In this document: positions 39,817-50,700 of the stretch, piece after piece
How positions within the stretch are numbered: position 1 is the stretch's first letter
Layout of the letters: each line of letters opens with the position of its first letter
Source: Pseudomonadaceae bacterium
GTDB lineage: Bacteria; Pseudomonadota; Gammaproteobacteria; Pseudomonadales; Pseudomonadaceae
Assembly: GCA_900766265.1 (NCBI GenBank)
Contig: CAAFUS010000017.1
Coordinates: forward strand, 1-64,000
DNA: 64,000 nucleotides
Direction: 5' to 3'
Made by a program: the position numbers and the translations under genes
The notes under the pieces: model-generated
What the model was told of the DNA's origin: nothing
The model's input: the letters and a program-made list of their open reading frames with translations, nothing else
Database searches by the model: none

Positions 39817-42650
39817 GAGTTCTCCTCGGTGGGCATAACGGGACTCTGGGGCCAGTGGTCGAGGTACTGCTGGATCAGTGCTGCGAGGTCGGCGCCGTCG
39901 TGGCGTGACTTGACCAGGCGGCGCAGCACCAGCCGGTCGTCGGTATACGGTGCATCGAGCGCCGAGAAGATGATCACCGGCGTCGGTGGGTGTGCGGCGG
40001 CCAGCTCGTCGAGCAGCTTCAGGCCATCGCCGTCGGGCAGCATCAGGTCGAGGATGGCGAGGTCATGGTGGCGCCGCGCGAGCTGTTCGCGGGCTTCGGC
40101 CAGGCTGCCGGCGCCGTGCAGGTCGATGCCCAGCGGCGCCAGCAGGCTGGAGAGCAGCTGGCGCAGGTCGGCATCGTCCTCCACGTGAAGGAGGTTCGGC
40201 CGATAGCCGGGAGGGTGCAGGCAGGCGCGTATCCCCTCCACCACCCGCGAGGGGTCGACCGGCTTGTACAGCCAGTCGAGTACGCCGACCGCATGGCCGC
40301 GAACGGTAGCGTCATCGGTGCTGCGCTCCTGTGGTTGCAGGCTCACCACCAGCACCGGCAGGTGGCGCAACGCCGGCTGGGTGCGCAGCTGTTGGAGGAG
40401 GGCGATGCCTTCGGCATCGGCCAGCGCAGGGCTCAGGGTAAGGGCCTGGAAGGATCGCTCAGCGAGCACCCGCAGCGCATCGTCGGTACTCGGAGTGACC
40501 GTTGCCGTATAGCCCCGCTGCTCGAGCATTTGCGCCAGCTGGCGAGCGGCGCGCTCGTCCGGCTCGACCACCAGGATCGCCGGTGCCTGGTCGGAAATCG
40601 GTGCCGGCTGCGGCGGGTGCCCGGGCGCTGGGTCATGGGCCACCGGCAGCCGGAGGAAGAAACGCGTGCCGCGGCCCTGTTCGGAGTCGAAGCCGATCTC
40701 CCCCTTCATCTGCTGGACCAGCGAGCGGGTGATGGCCAGCCCCAGGCCGGTGCCTCCCCGGCGTCGCGCGTCAGAGGCGTCGGCCTGGGCGAAGCGCTCG
40801 AAGATCCGTGGTTTGAAGGCGTCCGGGATGCCCTGGCCGTGGTCGGCCACCGTCAGCATCAGGCCGTCCTGCTCGAGGCGCAGCGAGACGGTCACGGTGC
40901 CGCCGGCGGGAGAGTGCTTGATCGCGTTGGACAGCAGGTTGTCCATGATCTGGGCGAAGCGGTCGGTGTCGACCTCCACCGGGGCGTCGTCGGCAGGCCG
41001 GGCCAGCTCGAGCGATACCCCGTATTCCCGCGCATAGGGCCCGATGTCGAACAGGGCCTGCTCGACCAGCGGGAGCATGGAGGCACGGGTGGTATGGAAG
41101 GACAGCCGCCCCGATTCGAGCTTTTCGATGTCCAGGATGTCGTTGATCAGGCGCACCAGGCGCTCGCTGTTCTTGTGGGCGATGTCCAGTAGCGGCCGAA
41201 TGCTCGGCTCGATCTCGCCCATCATGCCGTTGGCCAGCATGCCGAGGGCGCCGCGGATGGCGGTCAGCGGGGTTCGCAGCTCATGGCTGACGGTGGAGAT
41301 GAACTCGGCCTTCATCCGCTCCATCTGACGGCGCGCAGAGATGTCGACGGCGACCGCCAGGACCTGGCAGCTGCCATCGGCCCGCTGCAGGGGCCGCTTG
41401 ACCAGCTGCAGCCAGCGTTCCTGGCCGTGCAGGTCGACCAGGTGCAGCTCGGGGTCGCGGCGCTCGACATGCTGTTCGACCAGTTCGGTGTCGCCTTCGA
41501 GCAGCGGCTGTAGCCGTTGATGATGCTCCAGCTCGGTCGGCAGCCGGCCCTCGATCTGCTCGGGACTCAGCCCGATGAGGGCGGCGAAGGCCCGGTTGCA
41601 TAGCCGGAAACGGCCCTGGTCGTCGCGCACGAAGATCAGGTTTTCGTCGGCATCTACCACTTTGCGCAGGAAGCTGCGCTGCTCCTGGAGGATGTCACGG
41701 TTGCGCTGGTTCTCCGTGATGTCGCGGGCGATGGCCAGATGATCGCCGAGGCCGGTGGGCACCACGCGCACCTCGAAGACGTTGCCCCGGGCGTCGCGCC
41801 ACTGGCCCTGCCGCTCGCGCTCCGTGGCCTGCTGTGCATGCGGTGCCAGCGCCGGTTCGATGTCGCTTGGCACTGCGGTGCGCGAATCGCCTGGCTGCGA
41901 CAGGCAGCGCACCCGCCCTTGCGCGTCGATCTCGTAGAGGGTGTCGGGCACCGCCTGCAGCAGGGCGTTCAGGCGCGCCTCGCCGGCCTGCGCGGCGATT
42001 GCCAGGCGCTGGCGAATGGACAAGCTGCGGCGGATCGCCCACAGCGCGGCGACGAACAACACCGCCACCAGCAGACTGCCGATCAGGGCCAGCACACGGC
42101 TGCGTTCGAGCACGGCTTCGGCGGAACGATTCTCGTGCTCGAGCTGGCGCCGTTCCGCTGACTCCACTTCACCCAACAGCACGCGCAGGCGGTCCATCGT
42201 CTGACGCCCGCCCGCGCCCGCCAGGTGTTCAGCCGCGGCGGAGAGGCCTTCGTCGCGGCGCAGCTGGATATTGGCTGCCGAGATCGCCAGCCGCCGGTCG
42301 ATGAGCCGGTCCAGTTCCCGCTGCCAGTCCTGGCTCGGTAAATCGCGCTGTGCCAGCAACCGGACCAGCTCGTTGCGCTCCTGGGGCAAGCGCGTCAGAG
42401 CGGTCTCGTAGGGCTTCAGGTAAGGGGCAAGGCCAGTGATGACGAAGCCGCGCTCACCGGTCTCGATGTCCTGCAGCGACGACAGCACGTCCTGTATCGC
42501 GGTGATCAGTTCCAGGCTGTAGGTCACGGTCTGGTTGGCATGGAGCAGGGCGTGCTGGGTCCGTTTGCCCTGCCACGCAAGTGCCACCAGGAGGACAAAA
42601 GCCAAAACGAAGGCCAGGCTGTGCCAGCTGATTGAGGGTCTTGCTCGCAA
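39813..42650 (-). CDS. Hybrid sensor histidine kinase (CHASE3-PAS-PAS-HisKA-HATPase-REC-REC)
   Basis: Membrane sensor of 945 residues. Helices at about 8-28 and 185-205 enclose a CHASE3 domain (QDIETGERGFVITG). PAS domains follow at about 220-310 and 330-440. The kinase core has HisKA with VSHELRTPLTAI and HATPase with NLLSNAIKHSPAGG and RRGGTGLGLAI. The first receiver lacks the phosphoacceptor (ALTLSPAL where VLLDxxLP is expected); the second is intact (LAILDLMLPDGDG) but has lost the usual TKP. It starts with TTG at 42650, supported by AAGGAG seven bases upstream. It overlaps the receiver gene by four bases. Likely input to the glycan cluster. Confidence 0.87.
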   Translation of the reverse strand: MRARPSISWHSLAFVLAFVLLVALAWQGKRTQHALLHANQTVTYSLELITAIQDVLSSLQDIETGERGFVITGLAPYLKPYETALTRLPQERNELVRLLAQRDLPSQDWQRELDRLIDRRLAISAANIQLRRDEGLSAAAEHLAGAGGRQTMDRLRVLLGEVESAERRQLEHENRSAEAVLERSRVLALIGSLLVAVLFVAALWAIRRSLSIRQRLAIAAQAGEARLNALLQAVPDTLYEIDAQGRVRCLSQPGDSRTAVPSDIEPALAPHAQQATERERQGQWRDARGNVFEVRVVPTGLGDHLAIARDITENQRNRDILQEQRSFLRKVVDADENLIFVRDDQGRFRLCNRAFAALIGLSPEQIEGRLPTELEHHQRLQPLLEGDTELVEQHVERRDPELHLVDLHGQERWLQLVKRPLQRADGSCQVLAVAVDISARRQMERMKAEFISTVSHELRTPLTAIRGALGMLANGMMGEIEPSIRPLLDIAHKNSERLVRLINDILDIEKLESGRLSFHTTRASMLPLVEQALFDIGPYAREYGVSLELARPADDAPVEVDTDRFAQIMDNLLSNAIKHSPAGGTVTVSLRLEQDGLMLTVADHGQGIPDAFKPRIFERFAQADASDARRRGGTGLGLAITRSLVQQMKGEIGFDSEQGRGTRFFLRLPVAHDPAPGHPPQPAPISDQAPAILVVEPDERAARQLAQMLEQRGYTATVTPSTDDALRVLAERSFQALTLSPALADAEGIALLQQLRTQPALRHLPVLVVSLQPQERSTDDATVRGHAVGVLDWLYKPVDPSRVVEGIRACLHPPGYRPNLLHVEDDADLRQLLSSLLAPLGIDLHGAGSLAEAREQLARRHHDLAILDLMLPDGDGLKLLDELAAAHPPTPVIIFSALDAPYTDDRLVLRRLVKSRHDGADLAALIQQYLDHWPQSPVMPTEENS

Positions 42651-42845
42651 ACCGGGTCTCCTTATCGACCGGTAAGCACTGGCGGTGGCCGGCCCGGGCT
42701 CGCGGCGGCGAGGTTCCGAGCAGCGTCCTGCCGCTTAAAGCGCTTTACTCTTCGGTAGACCTGGCCGATGTCCTTTCGCCAGTCACGCTCTTTGATGTTC
42801 GACCCGCCGTCCCCTGGGCGGTTCGTCTGCGACTCGGTGGGGCCG

Positions 42846-44474
42846 TCAGCTGGCGATGCGGATCTGGTTGCGGCCATTGTGCTTGGCGCTGTAGAGCGCG
42901 CGGTCGGCCTGCTCCAGCAAGTCGTTGGAGCGCACATCCTCGGCGGTTTCGGCGACCCCGGCGCTCAGGGTCACGTTGAAACGCTGGCCGTCGGCGTTGA
43001 AGATCAGCTCGGCAAAGCGCTCGCGGATCTCGTCGATCACCCGCTTGGCCTGGGTGGCCGAGCAGTTGGGGAGCACTGCGACGAACTCCTCGCCGCCGTA
43101 GCGGCCCAGGCTGTCGATGCGGCGCAGGCGTTGACGCATCAGGTTGGCCAGCGCGCGGATGACGTTGTCGCCGGCGGCGTGGCCGTGGCTGTCGTTGACC
43201 TTCTTGAAGTGGTCAATGTCGAGCATGACCACACTGGTGGGCTTGCCCGAGCGCTGGGCTCGCTGCACTTCCACTGCCAGCTGTTCCTTGATGTCGGCGT
43301 GCTTGAGCAGGCCGGTGAGGCTGTCGCGCGCCAGCGCGTCGCTCAGCGTACGGGCCCGCTGCGCGTGGGAGAACACCGAGGAAATCAGGGCGTTGTCGCT
43401 GATCGGCTTGGTGATGAAGTCGTCGCCGGCCTTCACCAGCGCCGCCATCTGCCGGGCGATATCGGTTTCGGCCGAGAGATAGATAATGGTCACCCGCAGC
43501 CATTCATCGTTCAGGCGAATGGTCTGCGCCAGCTCCGGGCCCGAGCAGCCGGGCATGTTGACGTCCAGCAGCAGCACCTCGGGATTGAAGTTGTGCAGGG
43601 CTTCGAACAGCCGGGCGGGCTCGCCGAGCACCTCGACCTGCATCCGCGCGCTGCGCAGCACCAGGGCATAACGCGTGGCCAGCTCCAGATCGTCGTCGAT
43701 GATCAACACCCGGAAGGGCTCGCCCTGCTGCTGGTTCAGGCAGCGCTCCAGGCGCTGCTCCAGGCGGGTGATGTCCAGCGGCCGGGTGAAGTAGCCCTGG
43801 GCGCCGGCACGCACCGCCGCCAGCTGGCTGTCGAAATCGTCCCGGTCGTCGATGACCAGCAGGGGCAGCGGCGTCTCCAGGCGCTGCTGGATCGCCGCGG
43901 CCTGTCGCAGGTCGTCGTCTTCGCCGACGCTGAGGATCAGCGCGTCGGGCAGGCGCCGGGCTATGGCCTCGGTCAGCGCCTGCGCAGTGGCGAAGTGGCT
44001 GACCGCGTAACCGAAGTTGCCCAGCGTCTGGGTCATTCCGGTCGCCGCATCGGGCTCGCCCTCGAGCAGGTAGACGCGAGCGCCGTCGGCTTCGGCCTGG
44101 CTGTCGGCGAGAACCGGTTCGGGCTCCGGCGCCGGGGTCATCCCGGGCGTCTGCGCGGCGAATCGGGCGATCTCCCGGCCCAACTGGTCGAGGCTGCCCG
44201 TGGGGCTCTGGCCTGGCACCAGCCAGGCGTCGGCGCGTTGTTCGAGCCGCCTGGCTTCCTCGCCGACATGGGCGAAGCCGAAGGTCGCGGCCGAGCCGGC
44301 GAGCTTGTGCAGGCGATCGCGGATCTCACCGAGGTGGCCGAGGGCCTCGGGCTTGCGTTCGTGGACGAAACCGGCCAGGCGGGCCAGTTCCGGCAGTTCC
44401 AGGCTCAGCCGTTCGGCGAACCTGTCGGTCAGGGCTTGCAGCTGACGCTGCAACTCGAGCCCGGCATCAGTCAT
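42846..44474 (-). CDS. HPt-REC-REC-GGDEF diguanylate cyclase
   Basis: Cytoplasmic protein of 542 residues linking phosphorelay to c-di-GMP. A histidine phosphotransfer domain carries His56 in RLHKLAGSAATFGF. The first receiver-like domain is degenerate (LILSVGEDD, serine where aspartate should be; FTRP). The second receiver is intact (LLLDVNMPGCSG, ITKP). The C-terminal GGDEF domain has an active-site GGEEF and a SLTGLLKHADI start, so cyclase activity is expected. I see no RxxD inhibitory site in the expected place. The start at 44474 overlaps the receiver gene by eight bases; earlier in-frame starts lie inside it. The 195-base gap downstream is the only sizeable break in the cluster. Confidence 0.88.
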   Translation of the reverse strand: MTDAGLELQRQLQALTDRFAERLSLELPELARLAGFVHERKPEALGHLGEIRDRLHKLAGSAATFGFAHVGEEARRLEQRADAWLVPGQSPTGSLDQLGREIARFAAQTPGMTPAPEPEPVLADSQAEADGARVYLLEGEPDAATGMTQTLGNFGYAVSHFATAQALTEAIARRLPDALILSVGEDDDLRQAAAIQQRLETPLPLLVIDDRDDFDSQLAAVRAGAQGYFTRPLDITRLEQRLERCLNQQQGEPFRVLIIDDDLELATRYALVLRSARMQVEVLGEPARLFEALHNFNPEVLLLDVNMPGCSGPELAQTIRLNDEWLRVTIIYLSAETDIARQMAALVKAGDDFITKPISDNALISSVFSHAQRARTLSDALARDSLTGLLKHADIKEQLAVEVQRAQRSGKPTSVVMLDIDHFKKVNDSHGHAAGDNVIRALANLMRQRLRRIDSLGRYGGEEFVAVLPNCSATQAKRVIDEIRERFAELIFNADGQRFNVTLSAGVAETAEDVRSNDLLEQADRALYSAKHNGRNQIRIAS

Positions 44475-44853
44475 GTAGGCGTTTCCAGATGTCCTGTAGG
44501 CGTGCGGACAATTGCATGGGGTCGAAGGGTTTGGCCAATACGTCGCAGGCACCGAGCTGGCGCAGTTCATCCAGCCGCTCCTGGTCCACGGTGCCGGTAA
44601 GGAATACCACCGGCACCTGGGTCAGGTCGACGCGCTGGCCGAGCTGGCGCAGCAGCTCCACGCCGTCCATCTCCGGAAGCATCATATCCAGCAGGACCAG
44701 ATCGGGCTCGAAATCCTCCACGCGCTCCAGTGCCTCCCTGGCTGACAAACAGCTGAGCACTTCGAATCCGCCGATCTTTTCCAGCGCGATGCGGGTTACA
44801 ACCTGGATCGAAGGAACGTCTTCGACATGGAGAATCCGTTTGAGCTGCTTCAT
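44467..44853 (-). CDS. Stand-alone response regulator receiver
   Basis: This 128-residue single receiver domain carries phosphoacceptor Asp56 in DLVLLDMMLP, the acidic VEDVP pocket and the AKPFDP lysine motif. It is a clear paralogue of the receiver at 47317-47703 (same length, same ILHVED and KPFDPM segments). It overlaps the kinase upstream (ATGA) and the HPt-GGDEF gene downstream, so it probably passes phosphate between them. Confidence 0.9.
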   Translation of the reverse strand: MKQLKRILHVEDVPSIQVVTRIALEKIGGFEVLSCLSAREALERVEDFEPDLVLLDMMLPEMDGVELLRQLGQRVDLTQVPVVFLTGTVDQERLDELRQLGACDVLAKPFDPMQLSARLQDIWKRLHD

Positions 44854-47294
44854 GACCGTTGACCCTCACTGGTCGTTGCCGGTTGTTCGTGGCGCGGTAG
44901 CTCGAACCAGAAGCAGGCGCCGCGGCCTGCCTCGGAGTCGAAGCCGATACGTCCGCCCATGCGTTCGATCAGATCCTTGCTGATAGCCAGGCCGAGGCCC
45001 GTGCCGCCCTGCTGGCGGGTGTCCGACGAATCGGCCTGGGCAAATTTCTGAAACACCCGCCCGCGAAAGCTCTCGCTGATGCCCGGCCCCCGGTCGATGA
45101 CGCTGACACGCTCGACGTCACCGCGGGTCTCGGTGCCGATGAGGACCTCCTCGCCCGGCGGCGAAAACTTCGCAGCGTTGGAGAGCAGGTTGCTCAGCAC
45201 CTGGTGCAGGCGCAGGGTATCGACGCGCACCAGCGCCTCGCTGCCGCCCACCAGGCGATAGCGCACGCCGAGCCGCTCGGCATAGCCCTCGTTGCTACGC
45301 AGGGCCTGTTCGAGCAGCGGTTGCAACGGTTGGAGCTGCAGGTCGAAGCGCATCTTGCCGGCGTTGAGCTTGTCCATGTCGAGCAGGTCGTTGATCAGCT
45401 CGGTGAGCCGTTGACTGTTCTGGTGCGCGATGCTCAGCAGTTCCTGCAGGTGGGGCGGCACTTCTCCGATGGCTTTGCCGCAGATCAGGGCGAGCGAGCC
45501 GGTGATCGAGGTCAGCGGCGTGCGCAGCTCGTGACTGACGGTGGAGACGAACTCGCGCTGCAGCTGCTCGATGCGCTTGCGTTCGGTAATGTCGTGCAGC
45601 ACCGCGACGGCGCCGATCTGTTCGCCGCCCGGCGCATGCAGCGGGTCGGCATTGGCCAGCACGTGGCGTGGGCGGCCATCGCGCACGATGGTCATCTCCA
45701 GGTTGGTGATGTGCTCGCCGCGCAACGCCCGACGCAGCGGGATCTCGTCCTCCTCGAGCGGTGTGACGCCGTCGGCATGATAGAGGTGGTAGCGGCTGGA
45801 CCACTGCTGAGGGGAGATCGGTGCGGCGTCCTGGCCGTGCCATTCGCGGGCCTTGTCGTTGAACAGCGTCAGGTTGCCCTCGGCATCGCAGGCGACCACC
45901 GCTTCGGACAGCGCCTCGAGCAGCCGACGGTTCATTTCCTGTTGCTTGGCCAACTCGTCCTGCTGCGCGCGGCGCTCGGTGATGTCGGTGACCAGGCCAT
46001 GCCAAAGCACCGAGCCGTCGGGACGCGGCATCGGTGTGGCCCGTGCCTCGACCCAGATCAGCCCCTTGCGCGGATGGTTGACCCGATGCTCGAAATGCCA
46101 CGGCGAAAGGGCCGCGGCTGCGGCGCGGATGGCGCGAGTGACGCGTTGACGGTCATCCGGATGCATGACCGCGAACAGCGGATTGACGCTATCTGAGATC
46201 TGGTTGGAGGTTAGCCCGTAGATCCGCTCGATGCCTTCACTGGCGTAGGGGAAATAGCCACGCTCGCCGGGGCGCCAGAGGTACTGAAAGAGCATGCCCG
46301 GCACTTGGGCCGCGATCTGCTGCAGGCGCAGTTGAAGCTGCTGCTGATAGCCCATGTCATAGGCGATGGCGAGGTAGCCACGCAGCTGGTGCTGGTCGTC
46401 GATGATCGAGGAGACGCTCAGTTGCACCGGGATCAGGCCTGCGTTGCGGTGCCGCATCTGCCATTCGCGCAGCTCGCGCTGGCCGCGCTGCAGCCCGGCG
46501 GTCAGCACCTCGAAGCCGGGTTCGATCCGCCGGCCCAGCTCCTGCGACATCGCCGAGGCACGCGCCTGCAGCGCCTCCGCGGGCAGCAGTGTCTGCGCGA
46601 AGGGCTGATCGAGCAGCTCCACCTCCCGGTAGCCGAGCAGTTGCTCGACGGCGGGGTTGATGCTGGCGATGTGCCCTTCCTGGTCTACCACCACCACCGC
46701 GCTGCTGGCGCTGTCGAGGATGGCCCGCTGCAGCGCGGCCTGCTCGGCATGGCGGCGCGTCAGCAGGCGCTGCTCGAACAGGCGGATGACCTGGCGACCG
46801 AGGCGCTCGAGGGCGTCGCGTTGCTGGTCGCTGAGCTGGCGCGGCTCGCGGTCGATCACGCACAGCGTGCCCAGGTTGAAACCATCGGGCGTGGTCAGTG
46901 GTGCGCCGGCATAAAAGCGGATGTCCGGCGCATCGGTGACCAGCGGATTGTTGGCGAAGCGGGGGTCGCGGGTGGCGTCCGGCACTTCGAAGATAGCGTT
47001 GCCCTGGATGGTGTGGGTGCAGAACGAGATCTCCCGCGGGGTCTCGCTGACCTCCAGCCCGACGCGGCTCTTGAACCACTGTCGGCGCTCGTCGATCAGC
47101 GAGATCAGGGCGATGGGCGTGCCGCAGAGCTGTGCGGCCAGCTGGGTGAAGTCGTCGAAGGCCTCCTCGTCCGGCGTATCGAGGATCTCGTAGCGCAGCA
47201 GGGCGGCCAGGCGCGAGGACTCGCGCTGCGGCGGTGTATCGAACGTCGTGTTCAAGTTCGCAGGTTCCATCGGTTTGCCTGGTGCTCGGCTCAT
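44850..47294 (-). CDS. Sensor histidine kinase (GAF-PAS-PAS-PAS-HisKA-HATPase)
   Basis: Soluble sensor kinase of 814 residues. An N-terminal GAF domain (about 25-190) has the EISFCTHTIQG and FYAGAPLTTPDGFNLGTLCVID pattern of stand-alone GAF sensors. Three PAS domains follow (about 200-310, 320-440, 450-570). HisKA carries VSHELRTPLTSITGSL; HATPase has NAAKFSPPGEE and GGTGLGLAIS. No receiver is fused; the next gene supplies one. GGAG lies eight bases before the ATG at 47294. The C-terminal half is very similar to that of the 1384-residue kinase two genes upstream, which suggests a duplicated kinase-receiver pair. Confidence 0.87.
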   Translation of the reverse strand: MSRAPGKPMEPANLNTTFDTPPQRESSRLAALLRYEILDTPDEEAFDDFTQLAAQLCGTPIALISLIDERRQWFKSRVGLEVSETPREISFCTHTIQGNAIFEVPDATRDPRFANNPLVTDAPDIRFYAGAPLTTPDGFNLGTLCVIDREPRQLSDQQRDALERLGRQVIRLFEQRLLTRRHAEQAALQRAILDSASSAVVVVDQEGHIASINPAVEQLLGYREVELLDQPFAQTLLPAEALQARASAMSQELGRRIEPGFEVLTAGLQRGQRELREWQMRHRNAGLIPVQLSVSSIIDDQHQLRGYLAIAYDMGYQQQLQLRLQQIAAQVPGMLFQYLWRPGERGYFPYASEGIERIYGLTSNQISDSVNPLFAVMHPDDRQRVTRAIRAAAAALSPWHFEHRVNHPRKGLIWVEARATPMPRPDGSVLWHGLVTDITERRAQQDELAKQQEMNRRLLEALSEAVVACDAEGNLTLFNDKAREWHGQDAAPISPQQWSSRYHLYHADGVTPLEEDEIPLRRALRGEHITNLEMTIVRDGRPRHVLANADPLHAPGGEQIGAVAVLHDITERKRIEQLQREFVSTVSHELRTPLTSITGSLALICGKAIGEVPPHLQELLSIAHQNSQRLTELINDLLDMDKLNAGKMRFDLQLQPLQPLLEQALRSNEGYAERLGVRYRLVGGSEALVRVDTLRLHQVLSNLLSNAAKFSPPGEEVLIGTETRGDVERVSVIDRGPGISESFRGRVFQKFAQADSSDTRQQGGTGLGLAISKDLIERMGGRIGFDSEAGRGACFWFELPRHEQPATTSEGQRS

Positions 47295-47316
47295 TGGAAT
47301 CGCTCCGGCGGCGCCA

Positions 47317-47703
47317 TCAGCCTCGCACGGCTTGCCAGATTGATTTCACCTGGCCAGCCAGCAGCATGGGGTCGAACGGCTTGATGATCACTTCCCGAGC
47401 ACCGAGCCCGCGCAGGTACTCGACTTCGTTGGGTTGCACCTTGGCGGTCATGAAGGCCACCGGGATGTCGGCCAGGTCGAGGCGTTCACGCAGCCGTGCG
47501 AGGGTCTCGGGGCCGTCCATGCCGGGCATCATCACGTCGAGCAGGATGAAGTCGGGGGCGAAGGCCTGGGCTTGCTCCAAGGCTTCGGGGCCGGACGAGC
47601 AGCACATCACCTCGAACCCGCCCACCACCTCCAGCGCGACCTTGGTGACTGCCTGGATGGAGGGGTCATCCTCGACATGCAGTATTCGCCTCAGCTCGTT
47701 CAT
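47317..47703 (-). CDS. Stand-alone response regulator receiver
   Basis: This 128-residue receiver carries phosphoacceptor Asp56 in FILLDVMMP, an acidic VEDDPS pocket and IIKPFDP. I start it at 47703 (MNELRRILHVED), where it aligns with its paralogue at 44467-44853; the ORF runs 13 codons further without similarity. It lies between two sensor kinases, 22 bases before the second and 64 bases after the first, so it is probably phosphorylated by the large kinase. Confidence 0.88.
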   Translation of the reverse strand: MNELRRILHVEDDPSIQAVTKVALEVVGGFEVMCCSSGPEALEQAQAFAPDFILLDVMMPGMDGPETLARLRERLDLADIPVAFMTAKVQPNEVEYLRGLGAREVIIKPFDPMLLAGQVKSIWQAVRG

Positions 47704-47767
47704 CGTCTTGCCCCATTGAGTGTAGTTTGCCCATGCTGGCATGGCCGCACGCGGAAAGCAGCCGCCA

Positions 47768-50700
47768 TCACCGGGAGGCCTTCGCGACCTCGTCGGTCAG
47801 CGGTAACTCGAACCAGAAGGATGCGCCCCGGCCTGGCCTGCTGTCGAAGCCGATACGTCCGTGCATGCGTTCTACAAGCTCCTTGCTGATCGCCAGTCCC
47901 AGGCCGGTGCCGCCCTTCTGGCGGGTATCGGAGGAGTCGGCTTGAGAAAACTTCTGAAAGATGCGGGTCTCGAACTCCTCGGCAATGCCGGGGCCGCGGT
48001 CGGTCACGCTGACCCGCACACCGTTGCTGCGGGCGCTCACCGAAACGATCACCTCTTCCCCAGGAGGCGAGAATTTCGCCGCGTTGGATAGGAAGTTGGC
48101 CAGTACCTGCTCCAGCCGTGTTTCGTCGACCATCACCTGCCAATCGCCCACTGGTTCGAGCACGAAGCGCACCTGATACTGCTCGGCATAGGCCTGGTGG
48201 CTGCGAAGCACCTCCTCGAGCAGCGGAGCGAGCGGCAACGGCCGCAGGTTGAACTCCATCTTGCCAGCGACCAGCTTGTCCATGTCCAGCAGATCGTCGA
48301 TCAGGCGAGCCAGGCGCAGGCTGTTCTGATGGGCGATGCCGAGCATCTGGCGCATCGGGCCGGACAGCTCGCCGAGCGCGCCGCCATTGATCAGCCCCAG
48401 CGCGCCGCTGATGGAGGTCAGCGGTGTGCGCAGCTCGTGGCTGACAATGGAGACGAACTCGCTCTTCATCCGCTCGATACGCTTGCGCTCGGTGATGTCG
48501 CGCACCAGGGCGATGAACTTGTGCGCGCCGTCATGGCTGATCTGCGATACCCGCAGCTCGACGGTGAACGGCTCGCCATCGCGCCGGATCGCGGTCAGCT
48601 CCCGATCGAGTGCCTGCCGGTCGTCCGGCTGGCAGCCTTGGCACAGGGCGTCCGCCTCGGGCATCAGCAGGGACAGCGGGCGGCCGAGCACTTCGTGTTC
48701 CAGATAGCCGAAGGTGCGCTCGGCGGCATGGTTGAAGGTTTCGATGGTGCCGCTGTCGTCGATGATGATGATCGCGTCGATGACGTTGGCGATCAGCAGC
48801 CGCAAGTAGCGCTCGCGTTCCTGCAGCTCCTGCTCGGCCTGGGCGCGCTCGGTGATGTCCTGGATGATCGACCAGACCAGCGCCTGGCCATCGTTGCCGG
48901 TCATCAGCGCGCCGTTGAGTAGCACCGGTACCTGGGTCCCGTCGGCATGGCGCAGCAGCGTTTCGTAGGGGCCATGAAAACCGTCGCGGGTGAGCTGGTC
49001 CAGGGCCTGGGCGTCGTCGGCCAGGGTCGGCATCAGGCTGAGGAAACCGAGGTCGGCCAGGGCCGTGTCGTCGTAGCCGCTCATCCGGCACAGCTGCGGG
49101 TTCCACTCCAGCATCCTGGCGTCCGAAAGTCGGCTCAGCACGATGCCCACCGGCGCCAGGCGGTAGAGCGCGGCGAAGCGCTCCTGGCTCAGGCGCAAGG
49201 CGCTTTCGGCCTGCACCCGCTGGGTGATGTCCCAGATGAAGCCGTCGTAACCGATGATCTCGCCGCGGCGATTGCGTTGCGCGCGGCCCTTCTCGCGCAC
49301 CCAGACCACTTGGCCGTCGGTGTTGATCAGGCGGTAGCTTCGCTCGAAGACATCCTCGTTCTGCCGTTGCCGGGCGGCGTTGAACGCCGGTAGGTCTTCG
49401 GGGTGGACGAGACTGGCGAAGCTGCGCACGCGGCTGTCGATCAGCTCGTCGACCCGGTAGCCGGTCAGCCGCTCGATGCCCTCGCTCAGATAGCTCATCG
49501 TCTGGTTGTCGTCGTTGCGGCTGTTGTAGACCACCCCGGGCAGATTGCTGACCATGGCGCGGAAGCGGCTTTCGCTCTTCTGCAGCGCGCGGGTGGTTTC
49601 CATGAGCTCGGTAACGTCGCTGGCGAAGCCCAGAAAGCCGGTGAGCTGCCCTTGGGCGTCTGTAATGGTGCTGATGGTCAGGTTGATCTGGCGAACCCGG
49701 CCGTCAGGGTGCTGGAAGCGCCAGTGGCGGGTCTCCGGGGTGCCGGTGCGGGCGATCGCCGAAAGCGTCTCGAAGCCTTCAATGGGGCGGCCGAGGGCAG
49801 CGCTGAGGGCACGCGCGCGCTCGGCCAGCTCGGTCTCGGGCAGCAGCGCCGCGGCGTTGAGGGTGCCGACCACGTCGCGGGCCTGGTAGCCCAGCAACTG
49901 CTCCGCGCCGGCGTTGAACAAGGTGATGGTGCCCTGCGGGTCGGTGGCGATGATTGCCACTTCCGACGAGGAATCGATCACCGCCTCGAGGAAGGCGCGG
50001 GCACGACGGATCGCTTCTTCCTGTTCGTGTTCGCGGCTGACGTCCTTGAGCGTGCCGTACATCATCAGTGGCGCGCCCGCGGCGTTGCGGCTCAGAACCT
50101 TACCCCGCGCGCGTACCCAGACCCAGTGGCCGTCGCGGTGGCGCAACCGGTAGTCATGTTCGAACAGCGCCTTGTCGCCATGGAAATGCCAGGCTAGGGC
50201 CTCGGCCGCGGCGAACTCGTCGTCCGGATGGACCAAGCGCGTCCAGAGACCGATGTCGACCGGTGCCAGGCTCTCCAGGGTATGGCCGAGTATCTCCGCC
50301 CAACGCGGGTTGATGGTCAGCGCGCCGGTTTGCACGTTCCATTCCCAGGTCCCTGCCTGGGTCGCCTCCAGGACACCGGTCATGCGCTGGCGTTCGACCT
50401 TGATGCGCTGGTCGATCGCCTTGCGCTCGGTGACGTCGGCGATGAAGCCATGCCAGAGCACCGAGCCATCCTCGCGCGCCTCGGCGGTGGCGTAGCCGGA
50501 CGCCCAGATCGTGCCTTTCTGCGGGTGAAGGATGCGGTACTCGAAGTTGCCCGAGCGCAGCGACTGCGACCAGCTGGCGATGGTCTGGTGCACCGCCTCC
50601 AGGTCGTCCGGATGGATTGTGGCGAAGGCCAGCGACGGGTCCTGTATCAGCGCCTCGGCGCTCACGCCGTAGAGAGCCCGGCAGCCCTCGCTGACATACG

